From Flammeovirgaceae bacterium (GTDB taxonomy: Bacteria; Bacteroidota; Bacteroidia; Cytophagales; Cyclobacteriaceae), in the NCBI GenBank assembly GCA_021298355.1, contig JAJTEH010000004.1, positions 117,479 through 181,478 of the forward strand: a stretch of DNA of 64,000 nucleotides. Reading direction: 5' to 3'. Positions 55,671 through 63,542 of this stretch are shown one piece after another (the first letter of the stretch is position 1; every line of letters begins with the position of its first letter). Under the pieces are notes generated by a model, which saw only the letters and a program-made list of their open reading frames with translations, was not told the DNA's origin and made no database searches. The position numbers were made by a program, and so were the translations under genes.

Positions 55671-58600
55671 TTATACTGTTACCGGTTTTTTCTTCGGATC
55701 GGTAGTTGGGTTTTCTTCTTTATCTAAATCTAAAACAGTTGGTGCTGCTATAAATATAGATGAGTAAGTACCTACAACAATGCCTACAAATAGTGCGAAG
55801 GCAAAACCACGCATTACTTCACCCCCAAAAAACAATAATACAATTACCGTTAATAAGGTTGTGCCTGCTGTAATAATGGTACGAGATAAAGTATGGTTAA
55901 CAGCATCATTAACAATTTTAGCACGATCGTGCGATGTGCCTAAAGCGAAATATTCGCGAATACGGTCGAAGATAATAACGGTGTCGTTAATGGAATACCC
56001 GATAATGGTAAGTATAGCGGCCACAAAAACCTGATCTATCTCAAATGAAATACCGAATAAGCGGGCAATAGCAAAAGCAGCAAATACAAATAACGTATCG
56101 TGTGCTGTTGCAATAATAGCACCTGCGCTATATTGCCATTTTCTGAAACGAACTAAAATATAAATAAAGATTCCGATGAGTGAGAATAAGCTGGCTTTCC
56201 AGGCAGAATTTTTTATGTCGTCAGCAACGGTTGCTCCAACTTTTGACGAACTCGAAATCGTAAAATGTTTGTCATCTAAGCCCGATTCATTTTCCACAAA
56301 GGTTAAACCCGAGAATTTAGAAACACCATTTACTAATGCTTGTTTAACTTTTTCATCGGTTAAATCAGAGTCATCATCAATCAACCACGATGTTGTAACT
56401 TTTACAACGCTATTGCTACCGTAGTTTTTTACTTCTGTACCTGCGTTTTCAAAGCTCTCGCTTAATGCTACTTTCATATCAGTGGCTACAACCGGTTTAG
56501 TAAAGCTAACTACATACGAGCGGCCTCCCTTAAAATCTACACCCAGGTTTAAACCTTGTACAAAAATCAGTACAAACCCGATTAGTATAATAACAGAGGA
56601 AACAATGTATGCAGGTTTGCTGTATTTAACGAAGTTAAACTCTTTGCGCTTGCGTATAGCCCTTGCAATAAAGGTATCGAAAGAAACGTTGCTGTCGTCT
56701 CCTTTTTTGGCGATCATCCAATCTACAACTACACGAGATATGTACACCGCTGTGAAGAAAGATGAAATGATACCGATAATTAGTGTGATGGCAAATCCTT
56801 TAATTGGACCTGAGCCTAATAAAAATAAAAATAACGCTGTAATAAGTGTTGTAAGGTTAGAGTCGAGAATGGTAGCAAATGCTTTATCGTAACCTTTCTT
56901 AATAGCTGCTCTAAGTTTAAGGCCATTTGCCAATTCTTCTTTAATGCGTTCAAATATCAACACGTTGGCATCTACTGCCATACCCATCGTTAACACAATA
57001 CCGGCAATACCTGGCAGCGTTAACGCTGTGCTAAGTGTTGGCTGCGCTAAAATTCCAAGAATAAAAAATACGTTAAAAAGCAAAGCAAGGTTAGCAACCC
57101 AACCGCCTTTGGCATAATACGCCACCATAAAAATAACTACTAAGGCAAGGCCACACACAATAGAAATCAAACCTTGATTTTGCGCCACCTGGCCAAGTGT
57201 AGGGCCTACTATTGCTTCTTCTACAATTTTAGTGGGTGCAGGTAAAGAACCGGCCTTTAAAATGTTAGCTAAATCTTTTGCTTCGTCAGGAGTAAAGTTG
57301 CCCGTGATTTGTGAGTTACCATTGGGTATTTCATCGTTAACAGAAGGTGCTGAATAAACGCTATTGTCTAGCACGATGGCTATTCTTCCGCGTGGCGATT
57401 TACCGGCAGCTTCGGCAGTCATCTTCGCCCAGATTTTTGTTCCGGCAGCATTCATGTTCATGCTTACTGCAGGCTGTGCTTGCGGACCTAAATCGTTGCG
57501 GGCATCGGTAATTACCTCACCCGTTAGTTTTGCTTTACCGTTTCGGCCTAAATCTAAAAAGTAAAGTTCTAAAGCCTCGTTGCCGTTTACATCCTTATCG
57601 GGTTTGGCGGCCCAGTATAGCCCAACGTTGCGTGGTAAAATATTTTTGATTTCTTGTCTTTTAAAAATAGAATTGATCTCGGCCGTATCTTTTAAGTCGT
57701 AGCGGAAAGCACCTTGAGGCACGCTAAGCGAGTAAATAGGCGAGATGTTTAAATTTTGTAAAGAATCTAAGCCACTTTTAGTACTATCAGGGCTGGCAGC
57801 CAATTGTTTTTCTAGTGCTGTGCCAGAAGAATCGGCCGCTACATTGGGTTTTGCAGATTTTGCATTGGTCAAGGCTTTTGCTTTTTGTTCGCTTACCAGT
57901 AAATCGTTAATGGCGATAAACGAATTGCTTAATGTAGAAGCTTCCACTACATCCCAAAACTCTAAGCGTGCAACTCCTTGTAATAATTTACGAACGCGTT
58001 GTGGATTATCCGCTCCGGGAATTTCTATCTGAATTCGGCCTGTGCCTGGTAAACGCTGAATGTTTGGCGATGATGTACCAAACTGATCTAAACGATTTTT
58101 AAGAATGGTGTACGAACGATCTATTGCACTTTCAATTTCACCGTTCACTACTTTCATAACCTGCTCATCGGAATCTGAAATATTGATGCGACCCCGTGTA
58201 GATGCGTTTGCAAATACCGATGCTAATGTTTTATCAGGATTAGCCTTGCGGTAGGCAGCAAAAAACAAATCACCAAAATTTTCCTGGCTGTTTTTCTGTT
58301 GTTCTTTGGCGGTTGCAATAGCCTTTACAAAGGCAGTGTCGGCTGTGTTGCCGGCCAAACCACGTAGTATATCTACAGGAGAAACCTCAAGTGTTACGTG
58401 CATTCCTCCTTGTAAATCTAAACCTAAGTGAAGTTCATTGTCTTTTACCTCTTTATAGGTGTACTCTAACCCTAGAAAATTATAAACAGGTTTATTCCAT
58501 ACAGAATCAATATAATTTTGTTTTTTAGTTAGGTTCACAATCCCATTTGCATCAGTAGCATACGCAATAGCATCTTGCTGCACCACGCGCGACTGGTAAG

Positions 58601-58673
58601 TAAAAGACAGATAAAATAGACACAACGCTGTTATAACAACCGTAAGCGTTATGACGAAACCTTTGTTTTGCAT
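55671..58673 (-). CDS. secDF: Fused SecD-SecF protein export membrane protein
   Basis: SecDF uses the proton gradient to help preproteins out of the Sec channel. The 1000-residue product is the natural SecD-SecF fusion of Bacteroidota. SecD half: the LGLDLQGGMHVTLEV start, P1-like periplasmic domain, GMAVDANVLIFERIKEEL. SecF half from about 660: LNLGVDFKGGRSYVVSF, IGYSINDTVIIFDRIREY. Twelve membrane segments are expected. It has its own terminator. Confidence 0.96.
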   Translation of the reverse strand: MQNKGFVITLTVVITALCLFYLSFTYQSRVVQQDAIAYATDANGIVNLTKKQNYIDSVWNKPVYNFLGLEYTYKEVKDNELHLGLDLQGGMHVTLEVSPVDILRGLAGNTADTAFVKAIATAKEQQKNSQENFGDLFFAAYRKANPDKTLASVFANASTRGRINISDSDEQVMKVVNGEIESAIDRSYTILKNRLDQFGTSSPNIQRLPGTGRIQIEIPGADNPQRVRKLLQGVARLEFWDVVEASTLSNSFIAINDLLVSEQKAKALTNAKSAKPNVAADSSGTALEKQLAASPDSTKSGLDSLQNLNISPIYSLSVPQGAFRYDLKDTAEINSIFKRQEIKNILPRNVGLYWAAKPDKDVNGNEALELYFLDLGRNGKAKLTGEVITDARNDLGPQAQPAVSMNMNAAGTKIWAKMTAEAAGKSPRGRIAIVLDNSVYSAPSVNDEIPNGNSQITGNFTPDEAKDLANILKAGSLPAPTKIVEEAIVGPTLGQVAQNQGLISIVCGLALVVIFMVAYYAKGGWVANLALLFNVFFILGILAQPTLSTALTLPGIAGIVLTMGMAVDANVLIFERIKEELANGLKLRAAIKKGYDKAFATILDSNLTTLITALFLFLLGSGPIKGFAITLIIGIISSFFTAVYISRVVVDWMIAKKGDDSNVSFDTFIARAIRKRKEFNFVKYSKPAYIVSSVIILIGFVLIFVQGLNLGVDFKGGRSYVVSFTKPVVATDMKVALSESFENAGTEVKNYGSNSVVKVTTSWLIDDDSDLTDEKVKQALVNGVSKFSGLTFVENESGLDDKHFTISSSSKVGATVADDIKNSAWKASLFSLIGIFIYILVRFRKWQYSAGAIIATAHDTLFVFAAFAIARLFGISFEIDQVFVAAILTIIGYSINDTVIIFDRIREYFALGTSHDRAKIVNDAVNHTLSRTIITAGTTLLTVIVLLFFGGEVMRGFAFALFVGIVVGTYSSIFIAAPTVLDLDKEENPTTDPKKKPVTV

Positions 58674-58758
58674 ACTCTCAATAAAAATTTATGGTTTAAA
58701 ATAAAATACAGAAATGGGCAAACAACATGGCGTTGTTGGCAGATGATAAAGAAAAAAA

Positions 58759-59100
58759 TTAGGGGGCGTTCGGTGAAATTAAGTACCGAAAAACAGTTTG
58801 AAAGAATTTACCGGCAGAAACAATGGTATTTTTTACACGCTCGGTTTTGGTTTTTGTTTGTTGTACAAGTTCTTCTATCAGGGCGAAGTCAGAAACAGTC
58901 TGGCTGCTTACTTGTTGAGTTTGTGGTGCTGGCAAAGAAATAACCGCTGTTGATTTTTCTGCTTGTTTTTCTTCCTGCGTTTCTTTTTTTACTTCAGTTG
59001 GCTTTGCATAGGGTTGAAAACAAAACAACTGGCATACCACAAGCACAAAGGCTGTGGCCAGTCCAAAAATCAGCGTAGCGATTCTTTTTTTGTTATTCAT
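58759..59100 (-). CDS. Small membrane-anchored protein, unknown
   Basis: The 113-residue product has one N-terminal membrane segment (RIATLIFGLATAFVLVVCQLFCF), then a Lys/Glu/Gln-rich stretch and a C-terminal amphipathic part. No known family is recognised. The gene is 85 bases upstream of secDF and in the same direction; a shared transcript is possible. There is no strong homology signal, so it is listed as hypothetical. Confidence 0.6.
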   Translation of the reverse strand: MNNKKRIATLIFGLATAFVLVVCQLFCFQPYAKPTEVKKETQEEKQAEKSTAVISLPAPQTQQVSSQTVSDFALIEELVQQTKTKTERVKNTIVSAGKFFQTVFRYLISPNAP

Positions 59101-59141
59101 CGGACGGCAAATGTAAAGGATTTACTTTAATACCCAAATGG

Positions 59142-59789
59142 TTAAGATCGCAAGGCGGTAGAAGCCATTAAATAACTAAGGCGTGCTTTTAAGGAAAGAG
59201 CCAAAACCTCGATGGCTCTGTCGAAATGGCTGTTGTTCGGGATAACCAAATCGGCACTGTGTTTCAAAGGTTCAATGTATTTTTCGTATACCGGCATAAC
59301 GTGGTATTGGTAGCGGTAAAGTACATCGTCTAAGTCGTAGCCGCGTTGTTCATTATCTCTGCGTATTCTTCTGCTCAGTTTTACATGATCTTTAGCTTCG
59401 ATAAAAATTTTAAGATCGAGTTCGTTTTCTATCTCATTAAAATATTGAACGAAAATTCCTTCTACTATAATGATGGGTGCCGGTGTAAGCTGTATGGTTT
59501 TTGGTGTGGCTTTTGGATTATTAAATGTGTATTCCAGCTTTTCTACTGTACCGCCAGACTTTAGGGTGTGCAGATCTCGGTGAAATCGTTCGTGGTCTAT
59601 GGCCGATGGTAAATCAAAATTTTTTACGCCATTAGCATCTTCAGATTGTTCATCTCTGGAGCGGTAGTAATTATCTTGTGAAATAAGGCAAATTTCTTCG
59701 GGCTTAAACTGTTTCGACAGGTTTTCGATCAGGTAGGTTTTTCCCGAACCGCTTCCTCCGGTTATACCAATGGTGTATGACGTTAGCAC
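59142..59789 (-). CDS. udk: Uridine kinase
   Basis: Phosphorylates uridine and cytidine in salvage. The 215-residue protein has the P-loop GITGGSGSGKTYLIENL, ISQDNYYRSRDEQ, FDLPSAIDHERFHRDL, IIVEGIFVQYFNEI and RRIRRDNEQRGYD, all typical. The start is GTG at 59789, supported by a promoter match only 18 bases upstream, with no ATG before the P-loop. Confidence 0.93.
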   Translation of the reverse strand: MLTSYTIGITGGSGSGKTYLIENLSKQFKPEEICLISQDNYYRSRDEQSEDANGVKNFDLPSAIDHERFHRDLHTLKSGGTVEKLEYTFNNPKATPKTIQLTPAPIIIVEGIFVQYFNEIENELDLKIFIEAKDHVKLSRRIRRDNEQRGYDLDDVLYRYQYHVMPVYEKYIEPLKHSADLVIPNNSHFDRAIEVLALSLKARLSYLMASTALRS

Positions 59790-59806
59790 AAGGTTTAGTT
59801 TGGCAT

Positions 59807-59814
59807 CAAAAGTA
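59807..59814 (-). promoter_or_regulatory. Probable -7 element (TACTTTTG) for udk
   Basis: Exact TAnnTTTG match on the minus strand, between the rdgB stop and the udk GTG. It implies a leader of about 11 bases. No TTG at -33. Confidence 0.5.
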
Positions 59815-59834
59815 CAAAATATGGCCGCGGTATT

Positions 59835-60413
59835 TTATCGGCTTTTTAGAAATTCAAGTAATTTTTCGAGTGCACGTGCCCGGTGGCTAATGCTGTTTTT
59901 TTCAGCCATATCCATTTCGGCAAATGTTTTTGAATATCCTTCAGGTAAAAAAACCGGATCGTACCCGAAACCCATGTTACCCCGTGGTTTTTCTAAAATC
60001 TCGCCTGGCACAATGCCTTCAAATAAAATTTGCTGGGTAGGTTCTACCCAAGCCAGAATTGTTTTAAAACGTGCCTTGCGATTATTTTTTCCTTCCAGAT
60101 TTTTTAAAAGTAAAGCTATGTTGTCTGTAGCTGAGCGTTGTGGACCTGCATAATGTGCAGAGTCTACACCAGGTGCGCCAGCAAGGGCAAGTGTTTCTAG
60201 GCCGGTATCATCAGCAAAACATGGTATATTATAATGATGGAAAACAAATTGTGCCTTTTGTAATGCATTAGCTTCCAGGGTTGTGCCGGTTTCGGGTAAT
60301 TCTTGCAGGCACCCGATTTCATGTAGGCTTAAAAGGCAGAAGTCAGGCCCTAGTGCCGACCTGACTTCTTCCAGTTTATGTACGTTATTTGTTGCGAAAC
60401 AAATGGTCATCAT
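59835..60413 (-). CDS. rdgB: Non-canonical purine NTP pyrophosphatase (RdgB/HAM1)
   Basis: Cleans the nucleotide pool by hydrolysing dITP and XTP. The 192-residue protein has FATNNVHKLEEVRSAL, the FADDTGLETLALAGAPGVDSAHYAG core and GNMGFGYDPVFLPEGYSKTFAEM. Its start overlaps the stop of the FKBP gene before it by 4 bases, so it is the last gene of that operon. ATG 60413 and ATG 60410 are both possible starts. Confidence 0.95.
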   Translation of the reverse strand: MMTICFATNNVHKLEEVRSALGPDFCLLSLHEIGCLQELPETGTTLEANALQKAQFVFHHYNIPCFADDTGLETLALAGAPGVDSAHYAGPQRSATDNIALLLKNLEGKNNRKARFKTILAWVEPTQQILFEGIVPGEILEKPRGNMGFGYDPVFLPEGYSKTFAEMDMAEKNSISHRARALEKLLEFLKSR

Positions 60414-60934
60414 AACTCATCGAACCAACATACTGCACCACCTGTTGGCGGGTAAAAATCGTACTCGCCAATTTGGTTTAGTTTAACTCCAAAAATTAGT
60501 ATGGAATTAGCGGGTATTTCTGTTTGTGCTCGTGATCCATATGCTAGTCCGCTTGGTATATACAATACGGCAGAGTCGCCAACGTGTAATTTCTCGAATG
60601 CAATTTGCCAGCCTCTAATTACACTGGGTAAGGAGAGTTCTACATTTGTTCCTTTATCAAACTCTGTGTTATCCGCAAACAAAAGTCCCTTATAGTTAGC
60701 CTTAATACAATTAGCGGTGCGGCTAGGCGAAACTATGCCGCTGCCTTCTTCCAGCACTTTGTATCGCAAGCCACTGGCATCTTTTACGGCATCAATGTTT
60801 CCAGCCAGAAGAAACTCGTCTATTTTGGCGATGTCTATTTCTAACTGAGCGTTGTAGCTTATAGGCGGATCTACCTGATCGCACCCAATAGCTAATGCAA
60901 AAAGAAAGATGATAGATAAACCCTTACTCTTCAT
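60410..60934 (-). CDS. FKBP-type peptidyl-prolyl isomerase lipoprotein (single domain)
   Basis: A 174-residue product with a lipoprotein signal (LSIIFLFALAIGC) and a C-terminal FKBP domain: LRYKVLEEGSGIV, ANYKGLLFADNTEFDKG, VIRGWQIAFEKLHVGDSAVLYIPSGLAYGS and SILIFGVKLNQIG. It catalyses proline isomerisation in the periplasm. The previous gene encodes a larger FKBP lipoprotein 2 bases upstream, a possible duplication. Confidence 0.92.
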   Translation of the reverse strand: MKSKGLSIIFLFALAIGCDQVDPPISYNAQLEIDIAKIDEFLLAGNIDAVKDASGLRYKVLEEGSGIVSPSRTANCIKANYKGLLFADNTEFDKGTNVELSLPSVIRGWQIAFEKLHVGDSAVLYIPSGLAYGSRAQTEIPANSILIFGVKLNQIGEYDFYPPTGGAVCWFDEL

Positions 60935-60936
60935 AC

Positions 60937-61848
60937 TTACTTTAAATCGGTTATTTCCAGATCAAATACCAGAATTTGGTTTTCACCAATTTCGGGGCTA
61001 ATTCTTCTTGGGCCATAGCCAAGACCCGATGGTATATACACGGTTGCTTTAGCTCCTTTGTTCAGAACTTTTAAAGCTTCGTGCCATCCTTGAATAACTG
61101 AACTTTGATCGATGGTAACAGGGTAGGCTTCGTACGGCTCTCGCTGAGGGTTATACACACCTTTTTCTTCTGCCAGTTTTTTAATGCTTGTGTCGAAATA
61201 CACGCCATCCAATGTGTAGCCTGCGTAGTTTACTGTTGCTGTCTGGCCACTTTTGCCGTTTTCGCCTTTACCTGGTTTGGTAATAACATACCGCAAGCCC
61301 GATTCTGTTTTAGAGGCTTGTATACCTTTTTCGGTAAGGTATTTATCAATGGCTTCAATGTCTTTGCTCAATTGCTCGGCAGATTTTGCTTCGGCAATTT
61401 TTTGTTGCTGTTGCTGGTATTTTTCTACTGTAGTGATTTCTCGTATTTTAAATGTATAGGAGAGCGTTAGAGTAGAGTCGAAGTTGGGCGGAACAGGGCC
61501 ACCGGTCATTTGCTCGAAAAATTCTTTAATAGTTAATGTGGTGGTTACGCTATCGCCAGGTTTTAACAAACGAAACATTTGCATAAGGCCTTTTTCGTTT
61601 GCCATCATAGAGGAGTCCTGAATCATAACAGGCGCGGGTTGGCCGCTTTTAAAGCTATCGTTCCAAACAGAGTCTTTCGAGTCTTTTAAAAGAAAATCTA
61701 CCATCAATAATTGGCCGGGCTTGGCTAGGCTATCGGTTTGGCCTTCCTTTATAACGTTAAACTTAAACCCGTTGGGTGTTTCTTTTTCAGACGAACAGGC
61801 TGCCAGTGTAATGGCAAATAGAGATACTAATAGGTAATTGATTCTCAT
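60937..61848 (-). CDS. FKBP-type peptidyl-prolyl isomerase lipoprotein (two FKBP-like regions)
   Basis: A 303-residue lipoprotein (LLVSLFAITLAAC). The first half (about 35-135) resembles a degenerate FKBP-like domain, a coiled-coil-like linker (QQQQQKIAEAKSAEQLSKD) follows, and the C-terminal domain is a full FKBP: LRYVITKPGKGENGKSGQTATVNYAGYTLDG, VIQGWHEALKVLNKGAKATVYIPSGLGYG and ILVFDLEITDL. It lies 10 bases after nrnA and 2 bases before the smaller FKBP gene. A periplasmic chaperone role is likely. Confidence 0.92.
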   Translation of the reverse strand: MRINYLLVSLFAITLAACSSEKETPNGFKFNVIKEGQTDSLAKPGQLLMVDFLLKDSKDSVWNDSFKSGQPAPVMIQDSSMMANEKGLMQMFRLLKPGDSVTTTLTIKEFFEQMTGGPVPPNFDSTLTLSYTFKIREITTVEKYQQQQQKIAEAKSAEQLSKDIEAIDKYLTEKGIQASKTESGLRYVITKPGKGENGKSGQTATVNYAGYTLDGVYFDTSIKKLAEEKGVYNPQREPYEAYPVTIDQSSVIQGWHEALKVLNKGAKATVYIPSGLGYGPRRISPEIGENQILVFDLEITDLK

Positions 61849-61858
61849 GAAATTGGTT

Positions 61859-62884
61859 TTAAATCGTACGTGTTAATTGTTCTTTATAGTGTGGCAACAA
61901 GGCCAAAAATTTTTCGAGTGTTTGTTCAAGGCTTAAAGTAGATTGGCCACCGGCTGCATTTTTATGACCCCCACCTTCAAAGTGAGCGCGTGCAAATTCG
62001 TTTACCGAGAATTCGTCTAACGAGCGGAAGGATAGTTTTACATCGTTTTTTCGTTTGTACATAAGGGTTGCCATGCGTACGTGCTTAACAGAAAGCGCAT
62101 AGTTTACAAGACCTTCGGTGTCGCCAGTTTGAGAGCCGTAGTGTTTTAACTCTTCATCGGTAATGGTAATGTATGCCGTGTTGTATTCGGGTAATACAAC
62201 TAACTTTTCTTTTAATACAAATCCCATAAGCCTTAGCCGCTCTATCGAATTAGTTTCGTATACGAGTTTCGATATTTTGGAAGGATTAGCCCCTAAAGCA
62301 ACCAGTTCTGCGGCAATTAAAAATTCTTCTCTACGTGTGTTGTTGTGTCTAAATCCGCCCGTATCCGTCATTAATCCTGCATATAAACACGAGGCTATGT
62401 TAGAATCGATAATGTTTTTATCGCCTAATTCGCAAATGAGCCTATACACCAGTTGCGCAGTTGAGGCTGCCGTAACATCCCATTGAGAAAAGGAAGCAAA
62501 GTTTTCGGGTTCGAGGTGGTGGTCTACCATCACCTTAATGGCCATAGCATTTTTTACAGGTTCAGTTAAGTCGTAAATGCGGCTTAAAGAAGAGAAATCC
62601 AAACAAAAAATAATGTCGGCCTTAGCTATTTGTAGATGTACTTGCTCGGCAACTAATGGTTTTTCTGGAGAGAAAGCTAAAACCTCGGTATGCCCGGGCA
62701 TCCACGAAAGAAAATCGGGATAGTCACTGGGTGTGATTACGGTAACGGTGTGTCCTTTCTTTTTAAGATAGCCAGCTAACCCCAACGATGAGCCCAGCGC
62801 ATCGGCATCGGGCTTAAAATGCGTAGTAACCACTACATTTTTAGGCGTTGCCAGTAAGGAGCTAAACTCAGCTAATTTTTCCAT
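61859..62884 (-). CDS. DHH-family phosphoesterase (NrnA-like)
   Basis: A 341-residue protein of the bifunctional oligoribonuclease / pAp-phosphatase group. Motifs: HFKPDADALGSSLGLAGYL (D-x-D), FCLDFSSLSRI, MVDHHLEPENF (DHH), DTGGFRHNNT, and the DHHA1 end GGGHKNAAGGQ. It degrades nanoRNA or pAp. First gene of the operon with the two FKBPs and rdgB. Confidence 0.93.
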   Translation of the reverse strand: MEKLAEFSSLLATPKNVVVTTHFKPDADALGSSLGLAGYLKKKGHTVTVITPSDYPDFLSWMPGHTEVLAFSPEKPLVAEQVHLQIAKADIIFCLDFSSLSRIYDLTEPVKNAMAIKVMVDHHLEPENFASFSQWDVTAASTAQLVYRLICELGDKNIIDSNIASCLYAGLMTDTGGFRHNNTRREEFLIAAELVALGANPSKISKLVYETNSIERLRLMGFVLKEKLVVLPEYNTAYITITDEELKHYGSQTGDTEGLVNYALSVKHVRMATLMYKRKNDVKLSFRSLDEFSVNEFARAHFEGGGHKNAAGGQSTLSLEQTLEKFLALLPHYKEQLTRTI

Positions 62885-62897
62885 GTTTTGTAAGGCG

Positions 62898-62905
62898 CAA
62901 AAATA
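62898..62905 (-). promoter_or_regulatory. Probable -7 element (TATTTTTG) for the nrnA operon
   Basis: Exact TAnnTTTG match on the minus strand, 13 bases before the ATG; TTTG at 62922-62925 is 16 bases upstream, slightly short of the usual range. The leader would be only about 7 bases. Confidence 0.5.
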
Positions 62906-63000
62906 AACACTTAAACCTCAGCAAAAGGCATTTTTTACCTGGGCTTAGCAATTATTGCGGCAAATATTTACTAAAAAGCCATTTTTGGAAGGAATAACAC

Positions 63001-63008
63001 TATTTTTG
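63001..63008 (+). promoter_or_regulatory. Probable -7 element (TATTTTTG) for ndk
   Basis: Exact TAnnTTTG match 31 bases before the ndk ATG. TTTG at 62984-62987 is only 13 bases from it, so -33 is doubtful. Confidence 0.5.
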
Positions 63009-63039
63009 CAGCCGATTTTAAAGTACAAAATTACAAACA

Positions 63040-63459
63040 ATGGCAACGAACAGAACTTTTACCATGATTAAGCCCGATGCAGTAGCTGCAAATAATACCG
63101 GAGCAATAACAAAAATGATTGAGGAGGCAGGCTTCCGCATTGTAGCAATGAAAAAGACAGAGCTCAGCAAAGAATTAGCAGGCAAGTTTTATGCAGTTCA
63201 TAAAGAACGCCCATTTTACAACGATTTATGTCAATACATGAGCAGTGGCCCCATTGTACCCATGATTTTAGAAAAAGATAATGCAGTAGAGGATTTCAGA
63301 AAACTAATTGGGGCAACAGATCCTGCTAAAGCTGCGCCTGGTACTATCCGTAATTTATTTGCAAAGTCTATCGAGGCTAATGCCATTCACGGAAGCGATA
63401 GCAACGAGAATGCAGCAATAGAAGGCGCTTTCTTTTTCTCTCAGTTCGAGCAGTTTTAA
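63040..63459 (+). CDS. ndk: Nucleoside diphosphate kinase
   Basis: Balances NTP and dNTP pools. The 139-residue protein has [38 protein letters not shown] and the active-site His117 in [20 protein letters not shown]. Normal length; transcribed alone with a terminator. Confidence 0.97.
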   Translation: MATNRTFTMIKPDAVAANNTGAITKMIEEAGFRIVAMKKTELSKELAGKFYAVHKERPFYNDLCQYMSSGPIVPMILEKDNAVEDFRKLIGATDPAKAAPGTIRNLFAKSIEANAIHGSDSNENAAIEGAFFFSQFEQF

Positions 63460-63485
63460 CAAAGCAATAACAGCTATACGAATAG

Positions 63486-63513
63486 AGCCATGCCGAAAGC
63501 ATGGCTTTTTTTT
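63486..63513 (+). terminator. Rho-independent terminator after ndk
   Basis: Stem agccatgc / gcatggct with loop cgaaa, followed by a run of eight Ts. Confidence 0.9.
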
Positions 63514-63542
63514 ACCAATAGAGATATACAAGAATTAAGAGT

